Origin: Candidatus Moranbacteria bacterium GW2011_GWE1_49_15
GTDB taxonomy: Bacteria > Patescibacteriota > Minisyncoccia > Moranbacterales > GWC2-37-73
Reading direction: 5' to 3'
Length of the DNA stretch: 10,498 nt
Assembly (NCBI GenBank): GCA_001003855.1
Contig: LCPX01000025.1
Coordinates: 1-10,498 of the forward strand
Under the pieces are notes generated by a model, which was not told where the DNA came from, searched no databases, and was given only the letters and a program-made list of their open reading frames with translations. Numbering within the stretch: the first letter of the stretch is position 1; the number at the start of each line of letters is the position of its first letter. The translations under genes and the position numbers were made by a program. Of this stretch, positions 1 to 6,419 are shown piece by piece.

Positions 1-1344
1 ATAGACCGGCAGGAAAATGTCCGGCTTGATCTGTTTCAGGATGTCCTGCATGTCGAAAGCGTTGCTGTGTCCGCTGGTGTGGACATCGAGGATGTCGGAA
101 TGGATCACGTTGTCGCATTTGCGGTAAAGGTCGTCTTTGAGCCTTTGGATAGTGCGCTCGTTTCCAGGAATGACCGAAGATGAAAAGACGATGGTGTCAT
201 TCTTCTGAATCTTGATGAAGCGGTGCTCGTCATTGACGATCCTTGAAAGCACGGCGTTCCCTTCGCCCTGCGCTCCGGTGCAGACGACGACCACTTTTTC
301 CCTTGGGAATTTATGGACGTCCTGAACGGAGATAAGCGTTTTCTTGTGCTCTTTTACATATCCTAACTCCTTGGCGATCTCAATGTTCATCTTCATGCTG
401 TATCCATCCAAAGCCACTTTCTTGCCGATGGATTCCGCATATTCAATAATCTTCCCGATCCTCCTGACCTGGGAAGCGAAAGTTCCTATGATGACCAGAC
501 CCTTGGCCGCTCCGACCAAATCGTCCAGGTTCTTATACATATCGGCTTCGGTCTTGTGGGTAGGCCTGGTGTCAACAGCCCCCAAACTTTCCAACATCAA
601 GATTCTCGGGGAAGGAAGCTTGGAAAGGTGTTCGTAGGTGAGGGCTTGGTGGTCGACCGGGTTCTTGTCCATAGTCCAGTCTCCCGGGTGGATGACCGTT
701 CCGTCCGGAGTCTTGATGATAACTCCGACCGCGTCCATGATGGAATGCTCCACGTCGAAGAATTCGATTTGGAACTTGCCCAATCTTATCTTGTCGGAAA
801 TGTTATTGACCCTGACGGTTTTCAGATGCTGGGCGGAATTCTTTTCGAAATCCTCCATTTTCTTTTTGACCAACGCCAAAGTGAAATCCCTTCCCACGAT
901 CGGAGGATAGTTCAGTTCCCTCAGAAGTATCGGGGCCGCCCCGATATGGTCGAGGTGCCCGTGGCTTAGGACCACTCCCCTGACATCCTTTTCCCTGCCT
1001 TTGAGGCAGCTGATGTTCGGGATGATGTAATCGATTCCCGGCATGTCCTCTTCCGGGAACTGTATTCCCATGTCCAGGATTATGATGTCCCCGCCGTATT
1101 CGAAAACGGTCATGTTCCTTCCGACTTCTTCGTTTCCTCCCAATGGGGTTATGCGAAGATGATCGCTCTTAGGGTTGTCCTGGGGAGCGTTTTTAGGATT
1201 GAATTTCTTTTTTCCTCCGGAAAGGGTGTTTCCCGGCGTACCCTTGTGGGCACGATGTTTTCCATCCTGCCTGCGCGGCTTGTTGCCGTGCGCTGGTCGG
1301 TTGGTTTTTGCGGCCTGGCCGCTTGTCTGTCTTTTCTCTGTCAT
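1..1344 (-). CDS. rnj: Ribonuclease J (3' end outside window)
   Basis: The first 448 residues of a metallo-beta-lactamase/beta-CASP ribonuclease, an enzyme of mRNA decay and rRNA processing with 5'-3' exo- and endonuclease activity. Residues 1-60 are a basic, low-complexity extension rich in K, R, G, N and P. The core starts near residue 62 (LRITPLGGNEEVGRNM). The metal motif HGHLDH is at 128-133, followed by EHS (H200) and HPGDW (D222). HTSGH (422-426) is the beta-CASP motif C. At residue 448, the last one visible, PVY appears where family members have PVHGE. The ATG at 1344 opens the frame but has no clear Shine-Dalgarno; the extension resembles the variable N-termini of other RNase J proteins, so I keep this start. 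The reading frame is open to base 1, so the C-terminal part is off-window. Family assignment is firm. Confidence 0.95.
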   Translation of the reverse strand, partial: MTEKRQTSGQAAKTNRPAHGNKPRRQDGKHRAHKGTPGNTLSGGKKKFNPKNAPQDNPKSDHLRITPLGGNEEVGRNMTVFEYGGDIIILDMGIQFPEEDMPGIDYIIPNISCLKGREKDVRGVVLSHGHLDHIGAAPILLRELNYPPIVGRDFTLALVKKKMEDFEKNSAQHLKTVRVNNISDKIRLGKFQIEFFDVEHSIMDAVGVIIKTPDGTVIHPGDWTMDKNPVDHQALTYEHLSKLPSPRILMLESLGAVDTRPTHKTEADMYKNLDDLVGAAKGLVIIGTFASQVRRIGKIIEYAESIGKKVALDGYSMKMNIEIAKELGYVKEHKKTLISVQDVHKFPREKVVVVCTGAQGEGNAVLSRIVNDEHRFIKIQKNDTIVFSSSVIPGNERTIQRLKDDLYRKCDNVIHSDILDVHTSGHSNAFDMQDILKQIKPDIFLPVY

Positions 1345-1598
1345 ATTTTTTTATTATCAGCGGTTATGCTTCACAAATATTTTAATTGTTAGAATTGTGA
1401 AAAACTGCTCTTATGATTCTTATTTTGCTGATTATTTATTACTAAATTATCGTCATCGATATGCTTACAACTGATCACGCCTTAGGGAAGGGACTTTATC
1501 GTGTCAGAATATATCCAATATCCGTCGGGCCGGCAATGCGCCAATCAGATAATGTATCTTGCCTTCAATAACGGAAGACTTGAAGCAAATAATTTCGA
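1345..1598. other. Non-coding region upstream of rnj
   Basis: No convincing gene is seen here. The part next to rnj (1345-1450) is very AT-rich and would be the rnj leader. It contains an inverted repeat TTCACAA/TTGTGAA (1370-1376 and 1395-1401, 18-nt spacer). A possible promoter lies at 1508-1536. Short open frames across the region lack ribosome sites and recognisable sequence. Confidence 0.6.
1508..1536 (-). promoter_or_regulatory. Possible promoter for rnj
   Basis: On the minus strand TTGCCG (1531-1536) and TATATT (1508-1513) are separated by 17 bp, matching the -35 and -10 consensus at 4 and 5 of 6 positions. Transcription would begin near 1501 and leave a leader of about 157 nt before the rnj ATG. 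The match is moderate and other AT-rich candidates exist, so this is tentative. Confidence 0.35.
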
Positions 1599-1635
1599 TG
1601 TGCCGAAGAGAGGACGATCTCACTCGCTTCGCTCT

Positions 1636-1655
1636 TTGAAACCTTGCGGTTTCAA
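1636..1655 (-). other. Perfect 8-bp hairpin with GCAA loop
   Basis: Read on the minus strand this is TTGAAACC-GCAA-GGTTTCAA, a perfect 8-bp stem closed by a GNRA-type tetraloop, which suggests a folded RNA in that orientation. It lies between the two tRNA-tail repeats. There is no following T-run, so it does not look like a classical terminator. Confidence 0.6.
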
Positions 1656-1666
1656 TACTTCCACCG

Positions 1667-1688
1667 CGGGAAAACTCCCGTTTTCCCG
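1667..1688. other. Perfect 8-bp hairpin in the tRNA-tail segment
   Basis: The arms CGGGAAAA (1667-1674) and TTTTCCCG (1681-1688) are perfectly complementary around a 6-nt loop. On the minus strand the hairpin lies 45 nt past the tRNA 3' end and could help end or process the tRNA transcript, but no U-tract follows. Confidence 0.55.
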
Positions 1689-1732
1689 ACCCCTTTCCCG
1701 TTCAAGTCCAACGGAAAATTTTGGCCGTATTG

Positions 1733-1816
1733 TGCCGAAGAGAGGACTCGAACCTCCACAGGATTACTCCCACATGCACCTGAAGCATGCGTGTATACCA
1801 ATTTCACCACTTCGGC
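1733..1816 (-). tRNA. tRNA-Leu (anticodon CAG)
   Basis: An 84-nt class II tRNA. The acceptor strands GCCGAAG and CUUCGGC pair over 7 bp. The D arm contains AAAUUGGUAU. The anticodon stem CAUGC/GCAUG holds the loop UUCAGGU, giving anticodon CAG (bases 1780-1782). A long variable arm (GGA-GUAA-UCC core) marks it as Leu/Ser type, and the T loop is UUCGAGU with stem GGAGG/CCUCU. The discriminator is A, as in tRNA-Leu. The genomic bases after it are CAA, so the 3' CCA is not encoded and must be added by CCA-adding enzyme. It reads CUG leucine codons. Confidence 0.95.
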
Positions 1817-1911
1817 TTTAGCCTCTATCCCCTCAAGAGAACCTTGGGAGGTTCTTTGCCAGCAAAAGACAAGATTCCTAACTCACCTTTAATACGAAAT
1901 AAGGCTCCAAG

Positions 1912-1935
1912 AAATTTCCCCGGAAAGGGAAATTT
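1912..1935. other. Perfect 9-bp hairpin in tRNA-Leu leader
   Basis: The arms AAATTTCCC (1912-1920) and GGGAAATTT (1927-1935) pair perfectly around a 6-nt loop. The element lies between the promoter at 2023-2051 and the tRNA-Leu gene, so it would fold in the transcribed leader. A smaller hairpin, AGAACC/GGTTCT (1838-1843 and 1850-1855), lies nearer the tRNA. Neither is followed by a T-run, so a terminator role is not supported. The leader has no ATG on the coding strand and probably encodes no peptide. Confidence 0.5.
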
Positions 1936-2022
1936 GAGTCAAAAAGACTGTTTTTACAAACAAAAAAGAAGTAAAATAGCTTAAATAAAGCAAATCTAAG
2001 CGAAGTTTTATCCTATAAATCC

Positions 2023-2051
2023 ATTATACACCCAAACGGCAAATTTGTCCA
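2023..2051 (-). promoter_or_regulatory. Strong sigma70-type promoter for tRNA-Leu
   Basis: On the minus strand TGGACA (2046-2051) and a perfect TATAAT (2023-2028) are separated by exactly 17 bp. Transcription would start near 2016 and run toward the tRNA-Leu gene 200 nt away, possibly on into rnj. It begins just after the manC stop. This is the closest match to consensus in the window. A 7-bp dyad, AATTTGT/ACAAATT (2042-2048 and 2061-2067), overlaps the -35 box. Confidence 0.75.
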
Positions 2052-2073
2052 GGGCCGACCACAAATTCCCGGC

Positions 2074-3456
2074 TTATTTGTTCCGACCGTAAACGTCATC
2101 ATAACGCACGATATCATCCTCCTCCAGGTAATCCCCGGTCTGGACTTCTATGATTTCCAATTCCTCCTTGCCCGGATTGGAAAGACGGTGTTTGGCTCCG
2201 ATCGGGACATAAGTGCTTTCATTTTCCCTCAAGATCAATTCCTGGTCCCCGTTTATAGCTCCAGCCATTCCCTTCACCACGACCCAATGTTCCGCTCTCC
2301 TGTTGTGGGATTGGAGCGAAAGCGTCGCTCCCGGATAGACGGTGATCTTCTTCACTTTATGGTTTTTGTCATCCACCAATACCTCATATTTTCCCCAAGG
2401 CCTATGTCCCATGACGCTATGATCCACTTCCTTGTAATCGTTCTCCTTAAGATAATTCACGGCTTTTTTCACATCCTCACTCCTGCCTCTTTTTTGGATC
2501 AAAATGGCGTCATTGTTTTCCACCACAATCAGATCCTCGACTCCGAGCGCCGTTATGAGTTTTCCGGAAGACGAATGCATGAAAACGTTTTTGGAATCGA
2601 TCTGGATATGGCGCTTCTGTTGGTTGCCGTTGCCGTTGATGATGTCAGCCAAAGCGTCGAACGAACCTATGTCACTCCAGCCGAAGTCGCCTTCGAAAAC
2701 CACGACCCTGTCGGATTTCTCGGAAATCGCGACATCTACCGCGATGGACGGGATCTTTCCGAAATCCTTCACGAAATCGTCATATTTTTCAGAATAAACG
2801 GGGAATATTTCCGGCGCATGTTTCCCCAGCTCTTCAGAGAAGGTCTTCTCGCTGAAAACGTACATTCCGCTATTCCAGACATATTCGCCGCTTGCTATAT
2901 ATTTTTCCGCCGTCGCCCTATCGGGTTTCTCCTTGAATTCGAGCACCTTGAAATACGGGCTGCCCTGTTCCCCCTTCCTGATGTAGCCATAGCCGCTTTC
3001 CGGAGCGGTCGGGGTTATGCCGATGGTTCCGATATTGTCTCCGGTATTTTCAAGAGCTTTTTTCACCAAATCCGCATATGCCTCCATTTTTCCGATATAA
3101 TGATCGGAAGGGAGGATGATGACCGGTTCCTCTTTTTTCACGCCCTCCTTTTCGACGAGGTATTTAAGCGCCAAAGCGATCGCGGGGGCGGTATTAAGGG
3201 ACATCGGTTCCATGATGACCTGCTCCTTTCTTAGGGCGGGGTATATTTCCTTTATCTGGTTGAACACGTTGAAATACCCGTCGTAGTTCGTCACCAGGTA
3301 GATGTTTTGGGCCGGCATCACCTTCTGCATCCTGGAAAAAGTTTCCTGCAGCAGGGATTTGTCGCTATAGAGCTTGAGGAACTGCTTGGGAAAGGTTTTG
3401 CGGGAAAGAGGCCAAAGCCTGGTTCCCGATCCTCCGCACAAAATGACGCTATACAT
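2074..3456 (-). CDS. manC: Mannose-1-phosphate guanylyltransferase / mannose-6-phosphate isomerase
   Basis: A 460-residue bifunctional type II enzyme of full family length. The N-terminal nucleotidyltransferase domain makes GDP-mannose from mannose-1-phosphate and GTP. It shows the signature GGSGTRLWPLSR at 8-19, LPSDHYI at 115-121, FKEKPD at 174-179, NSGMY near 195 and GDFGWSDIGSF at 256-266. The C-terminal cupin domain, from HRPWGKYEVL (351-360), is the mannose-6-phosphate isomerase half. Its putative metal ligands are Q382, H384, E389 and H423, within LSLQSHNRRAEHW and AKHRLSNPG. The enzyme is cytosolic and supplies GDP-mannose for surface glycans. The start has only a weak ribosome site but begins the signature in the usual position (MYSVILCGGSGTR). 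It diverges from a SIS-domain gene and has its own promoter candidate. Confidence 0.96.
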   Translation of the reverse strand: MYSVILCGGSGTRLWPLSRKTFPKQFLKLYSDKSLLQETFSRMQKVMPAQNIYLVTNYDGYFNVFNQIKEIYPALRKEQVIMEPMSLNTAPAIALALKYLVEKEGVKKEEPVIILPSDHYIGKMEAYADLVKKALENTGDNIGTIGITPTAPESGYGYIRKGEQGSPYFKVLEFKEKPDRATAEKYIASGEYVWNSGMYVFSEKTFSEELGKHAPEIFPVYSEKYDDFVKDFGKIPSIAVDVAISEKSDRVVVFEGDFGWSDIGSFDALADIINGNGNQQKRHIQIDSKNVFMHSSSGKLITALGVEDLIVVENNDAILIQKRGRSEDVKKAVNYLKENDYKEVDHSVMGHRPWGKYEVLVDDKNHKVKKITVYPGATLSLQSHNRRAEHWVVVKGMAGAINGDQELILRENESTYVPIGAKHRLSNPGKEELEIIEVQTGDYLEEDDIVRYDDVYGRNK

Positions 3457-3547
3457 AAAAAATGGGCTTCTTGCCCCGCCAGTCTCCCGGAACCTCCCGA
3501 AAACTGCCTAGAGTGAAAGCTATGAATCAATCTTAATGGCTTATCCT

Positions 3548-3577
3548 ATTATATACAAAGGAAGGGCCTCCTGTCTA
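3548..3577 (-). promoter_or_regulatory. Promoter for manC
   Basis: On the minus strand TAGACA (3572-3577) and a perfect TATAAT (3548-3553) are separated by 18 bp. Transcription would start near 3541, leaving a leader of about 84 nt before the manC ATG. Confidence 0.65.
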
Positions 3578-3585
3578 ACACTTTT

Positions 3586-3614
3586 TACCCAAAAATGGGC
3601 TTTTGTGGTAATAT
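3586..3614 (+). promoter_or_regulatory. Promoter candidate for the SIS-domain gene
   Basis: An extended -10 element, TGGTAATAT, ends at 3614 (TAATAT at 3609-3614). The -35 region (about 3584-3591, TTTACC or TACCCA) is weak, which is usual for extended -10 promoters. Transcription would start about 20 nt before the ATG at 3642, leaving room for the ribosome site AAGGA (3630-3634, 7-nt spacer). It lies back-to-back with the manC promoter. Confidence 0.5.
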
Positions 3615-3641
3615 TAAGGCGTAAAAAGTAAGGAAAAAGAT

Positions 3642-4556
3642 ATGGAAATCACTAACCTGGACAAGATAGTTTTAGAAGCCCTGGACTTCTTCTCTGAAAA
3701 CAATCCCCCGAAACTGGATTTGGGGAAATTCTCCCTGCCGTTCGTTGTCGGAAGCGGTAACGCCTATAACACCGGAACGATCGTTTTTTCCGACAAAGCG
3801 GCGATCTTCGCAGACGAGAGCAACTTCAAAAGCATGATGGAATCATACCGCCCGGCTATAGAAAAGGGCCTGATCACTCAAGCCATTATCATTTCAGCTT
3901 CCGGCGAAAAGGACTCCGTTTGGGAAACAGAACTGGCCAAGGAGAAGGGGCTAAGGACCACGCTTCTCACCTGCGGCCAGGATTCTTCCGCGTCCAAAAT
4001 CGCGGATGAAGTTTTCACATATAGGAAAATAGCAGAACCTTACACCTATAACACCTCGACCTATCTGGGCATGATACTTTCCGCGACGCAGGAAAGCGCG
4101 GATGATATAAAAAAACTCATTCAAAACATCGAGCTTCCGGAAAATTTCGATAAGTATGAAGGCTATGCATTCGTCCTTCCAGACAGGTTTTCCAATATCT
4201 GTCCTATGCTCGATATTAAAAAGAGCGAACTGTTCGGACCGCATGTTTCCGTCAGGGCTTTCCCCGAAGGCCACGCCCGCCATGCCAAATTCGTCATCCC
4301 CACCGAAAAAGAACTGGTTATTTCCATAGGTAGCAAAAATGAATTCTTCGGACATCCCGGCCACAGATGGGAAATCGATTTTCCAGAAAACGCCAGCTTC
4401 GGAGCCATGCTGTGCCTCACGTATTTCCTGATTGGAAAAATCCAAGAATCCAAACCTCCTTATTTCAAGGAGAATATCGATGCCTACTGCAATGACTACG
4501 GTCCGAAAGCCTACGGCAAGGACACGCCCTTCGAGACGATCGTGCCGGGAAACTGA
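3642..4556 (+). CDS. SIS-domain (sugar isomerase-like) protein
   Basis: A 304-residue soluble protein with the layout of a double sugar-isomerase (SIS) fold as in GlmS and phosphoglucose/phosphomannose isomerases. An early glycine turn VGSGN is at 36-40. ISASGEKDS at 84-92 corresponds to the Ser-rich phosphate loop (ISxSGET in GlmS). ETELAKEKGLRTTLLTC near 95-111 and SKIADEVF near 118-125 follow the usual SIS order. EPYTYNTSTYLGMIL at 132-146 sits where GlmS has its STKxYT helix. A second half has ELFGPHVSVRAFPEGHARHAK around 196-216. No GlmS glutaminase domain is present and the VPxGxxPR-type motif of PGI/PMI is not seen, so the exact sugar is unknown. It has a good ribosome site and ends with TGA. 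Facing manC, it may act on hexose phosphates feeding GDP-mannose; that role is inference. Confidence 0.7.
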   Translation: MEITNLDKIVLEALDFFSENNPPKLDLGKFSLPFVVGSGNAYNTGTIVFSDKAAIFADESNFKSMMESYRPAIEKGLITQAIIISASGEKDSVWETELAKEKGLRTTLLTCGQDSSASKIADEVFTYRKIAEPYTYNTSTYLGMILSATQESADDIKKLIQNIELPENFDKYEGYAFVLPDRFSNICPMLDIKKSELFGPHVSVRAFPEGHARHAKFVIPTEKELVISIGSKNEFFGHPGHRWEIDFPENASFGAMLCLTYFLIGKIQESKPPYFKENIDAYCNDYGPKAYGKDTPFETIVPGN

Positions 4557-4566
4557 TATCAGGTTC

Positions 4567-4689
4567 TAGGGATTAGGTTCTAGGTTTTCGATTTGAAAAA
4601 TATTTAAAGCCGCCTGAGTAGGCGGCTTTTTATAATTCGCAAATTTGGATTTTTAAACCTATGACCGATAACCTAGAACCTAATCCCTA
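4567..4689. repeat. Perfect 20-bp inverted repeat flanking a terminator
   Basis: TAGGGATTAGGTTCTAGGTT at 4567-4586 is repeated exactly in inverted orientation at 4670-4689, with 83 nt between. The left arm is part of a tandem pattern: AGGTTCTAGG occurs at 4561-4570 and again at 4575-4584, a 14-nt period. The right arm overlaps the end of the peptide-binding protein gene and supplies its TAG stop at 4680-4682. Short AGGTTCTAGG-type repeats recur between genes in some Parcubacteria, from memory. Confidence 0.85.
4606..4631 (+). terminator. Rho-independent terminator of the SIS-domain gene
   Basis: A perfect 9-bp stem AAAGCCGCC/GGCGGCTTT (4606-4614 and 4621-4629) with a 6-nt loop TGAGTA runs into TTTTT (4627-4631). 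It lies 50 nt after the TGA of the SIS-domain gene. On the minus strand the stem is followed by TTTAAATATTTTT, so it may also end the convergent transcript, less efficiently. Confidence 0.88.
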
Positions 4690-6341
4690 CCCTGTTTCCA
4701 AACCCTGCTCGTCTTGATGTACCACTTATGGATATCCGCGAATCTCCAGGACGGGGAATTGATGTTTTTCACATCCATCCCCTTGACCGACCTGCTGATA
4801 GGATAAAGGTAATATTGGCTGTAAAGGAAGATCGCAGGGTTTTTCTCCTTGATGATATTTTCCAACTGTCTGTAGCTTTCGGCCCGCTTGCCCTCGTCCG
4901 TCTCCTGCCTGACGGCCTCAAGAATCCCGTCCGCGTCTTTGTTGTCGAAAAGGGCGAGATTCAGTCCGGGATCGCGCTTATTGGAAGAATGCCAGAAAGA
5001 ATAGAGGTCCGGATTGAAACTCAAAGCCTGGCCGAAAAGAAGGCTTGGGTATTCGCGCGTCCTGATATAATTTTGCTGGAAATCGGAAACCGAAAGCACT
5101 TTCACGTCGACTTTCGCCCCGATCTCCCCCCATTGGTTTTTAAGAAGCTCGGCGTTTTCCGTGAGCTCCGGCCAATCGGTAGTCACTATCTCAAATTCCA
5201 ACTTATCGCCTTCTTTTTCCCTGACTCCGCTTTCCTGGTTCAAAGCCCAACCGGCCCCGTCCAGGATCCTTCCGGCTTCCTCAGGGTTATAAGCATAATC
5301 CGCGGAAAAATCCACATGGCCGTCCATCTGGGGCAAGAGCGGAGAATATAAGGGCAGACCCTTCCCATCCAAGACCTTGTCGATTATCTCCTTCCTATCC
5401 ACGCTTATAGCAAGAGCCTTCCTGACCTCATCATAAGCCAGGGCGACGCTTTTCGTCTGATTGATGAACAGGGCGAAATATCTCGGGATCACCAATTCTT
5501 TGACCTCGGCCCCCTTCGAAGATTTCAATTCTCCCAGCTTCTCCGGCGTGACATTGCTGATTCCGGCGACTTCCTTTTTATTGAAAGCGTTTATGAGGGA
5601 TTGGGAGTCAGGATAAAAATTGAAATTGAGCCTGGATATGTAAGGAGAACCTCCATAATAATTCTTGAAAGCGGAAAGCTTATAGGTGATGATATTGCCG
5701 CTGGAATCCTTCTGGAAATCCATGAACATATACGGACCAGAACCGATCGGCCTCAAATTTTTCTCCGCCAACGAGAACCTCTCGGCCGAGATGTCCTGCC
5801 AGATACGTTTGGGCAATATGCCTACGGTCATATTTTCCAAAAATCCGAAGTAGGGATTTTTAAGTTCAAACCTCACTGTGAAGTCGTCCACCTTGGCGAC
5901 CTCCACCCCTTGCCCATTCTGGCGCAATGGGCTTTTATAGGCCGGGTCCTTGAGAATATTGAAAGTGAAAATCACGTCGTCGGCGGTAACGCTTTGGCCG
6001 TCGTGCCACTTGGCGTTCTTTCTGATGAAAACCGTATAGGCCTTTTTGTCTTCGGAAACTTCATATCCTTCCGCCAAATCGTTCACGATTTTCCCATCGT
6101 TGCCATATTTGAAAAGTCCGCTGTAAACAAGTCCCACCAAATCCGCATCGGCATCGCTGGTCTGCGAAAGGAGCGGGTTTATATAAATAGGTTGCCCCAC
6201 GACACCTTCCGTATACTCCCCTCCGAATTTGGCTATGGGTTCGGTCAGACCGTAATAAATGACTTTTCCCCAAAAAACGGTCGCGGAAACGACCAGCAAA
6301 GTCAAAAAAGATACCAGGAGTTTCTCCCTGAAACTGAGCAT
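4680..6341 (-). CDS. Peptide ABC-type substrate-binding protein (family 5), membrane-anchored
   Basis: A 553-residue extracytoplasmic solute-binding protein of the OppA/DppA family (SBP_bac_5), which captures oligopeptides or similar ligands. The N-terminus is a single hydrophobic helix (about 8-30) with no lipobox Cys, so it is probably held by an uncleaved anchor rather than lipid. GGEYTEGVVGQPIYINPL (40-57) is the first mature strand. The family hallmark KWHDGQSVTADDV is at 111-123 and IGSGPYMF at 199-206. VRKALAISVDRKEI and a C-terminal SRSVKGMDVKNI stretch fit the second lobe. No permease or ATPase gene is adjacent. It follows secG by 78 nt and probably shares its transcript. The last codons and TAG stop lie inside an inverted repeat, so the C-terminal residues GRD may be recently acquired. 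Confidence 0.9.
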   Translation of the reverse strand: MLSFREKLLVSFLTLLVVSATVFWGKVIYYGLTEPIAKFGGEYTEGVVGQPIYINPLLSQTSDADADLVGLVYSGLFKYGNDGKIVNDLAEGYEVSEDKKAYTVFIRKNAKWHDGQSVTADDVIFTFNILKDPAYKSPLRQNGQGVEVAKVDDFTVRFELKNPYFGFLENMTVGILPKRIWQDISAERFSLAEKNLRPIGSGPYMFMDFQKDSSGNIITYKLSAFKNYYGGSPYISRLNFNFYPDSQSLINAFNKKEVAGISNVTPEKLGELKSSKGAEVKELVIPRYFALFINQTKSVALAYDEVRKALAISVDRKEIIDKVLDGKGLPLYSPLLPQMDGHVDFSADYAYNPEEAGRILDGAGWALNQESGVREKEGDKLEFEIVTTDWPELTENAELLKNQWGEIGAKVDVKVLSVSDFQQNYIRTREYPSLLFGQALSFNPDLYSFWHSSNKRDPGLNLALFDNKDADGILEAVRQETDEGKRAESYRQLENIIKEKNPAIFLYSQYYLYPISRSVKGMDVKNINSPSWRFADIHKWYIKTSRVWKQGRD

Positions 6342-6419
6342 CTTGCTTACGAGAAGCCAATTGCTAGGAAATAATAACTTAAATTTATCTTTAGTACTGA
6401 TATTTTTACTGTTAGATGA

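Larger units (their letters stand above)
1599..1747. repeat. 17-bp direct repeat of tRNA-Leu 3' end, flanking a structured 115-bp segment
   Basis: The 17-mer TGTGCCGAAGAGAGGAC occurs at 1599-1615 and again at 1731-1747. The second copy is the 3' end of the tRNA-Leu gene (minus strand): the 3' T-stem, acceptor strand, discriminator and two bases beyond. The first copy is a detached tail 132 bp downstream of the tRNA. The segment between them carries two strong hairpins, 1636-1655 and 1667-1688. A duplicated tRNA 3' end is what site-specific integration into a tRNA gene leaves behind; decay of a second tRNA copy is the other explanation. No integrase gene is visible. Confidence 0.75.

Noticed and set aside
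1667..1688. Rho-independent terminator for tRNA-Leu
   Set aside because: The stem is good, but no T-run follows on the minus strand.
1501..1821. Plus-strand open frame starting with GTG/ATG and running across the tRNA
   Set aside because: It runs through the tRNA-Leu gene and the hairpin segment, with no ribosome site or recognisable sequence.
1817..2016. T-box or other riboswitch in the tRNA-Leu leader
   Set aside because: No T-box consensus, no specifier arrangement and no downstream amino-acid gene; only simple hairpins are visible.
2188..3234. Long open frame on the plus strand opposite manC
   Set aside because: manC is unmistakable on the other strand; the antisense translation has no recognisable motif and is explained by codon bias.
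4561..4689. CRISPR array or insertion sequence ends
   Set aside because: Only two inverted copies with a terminator between; no regular spacers, no transposase and no visible target duplication.
5601..6374. Long open frame on the plus strand opposite the peptide-binding protein gene
   Set aside because: It is antisense to a complete family 5 binding protein and shows no domain of its own.
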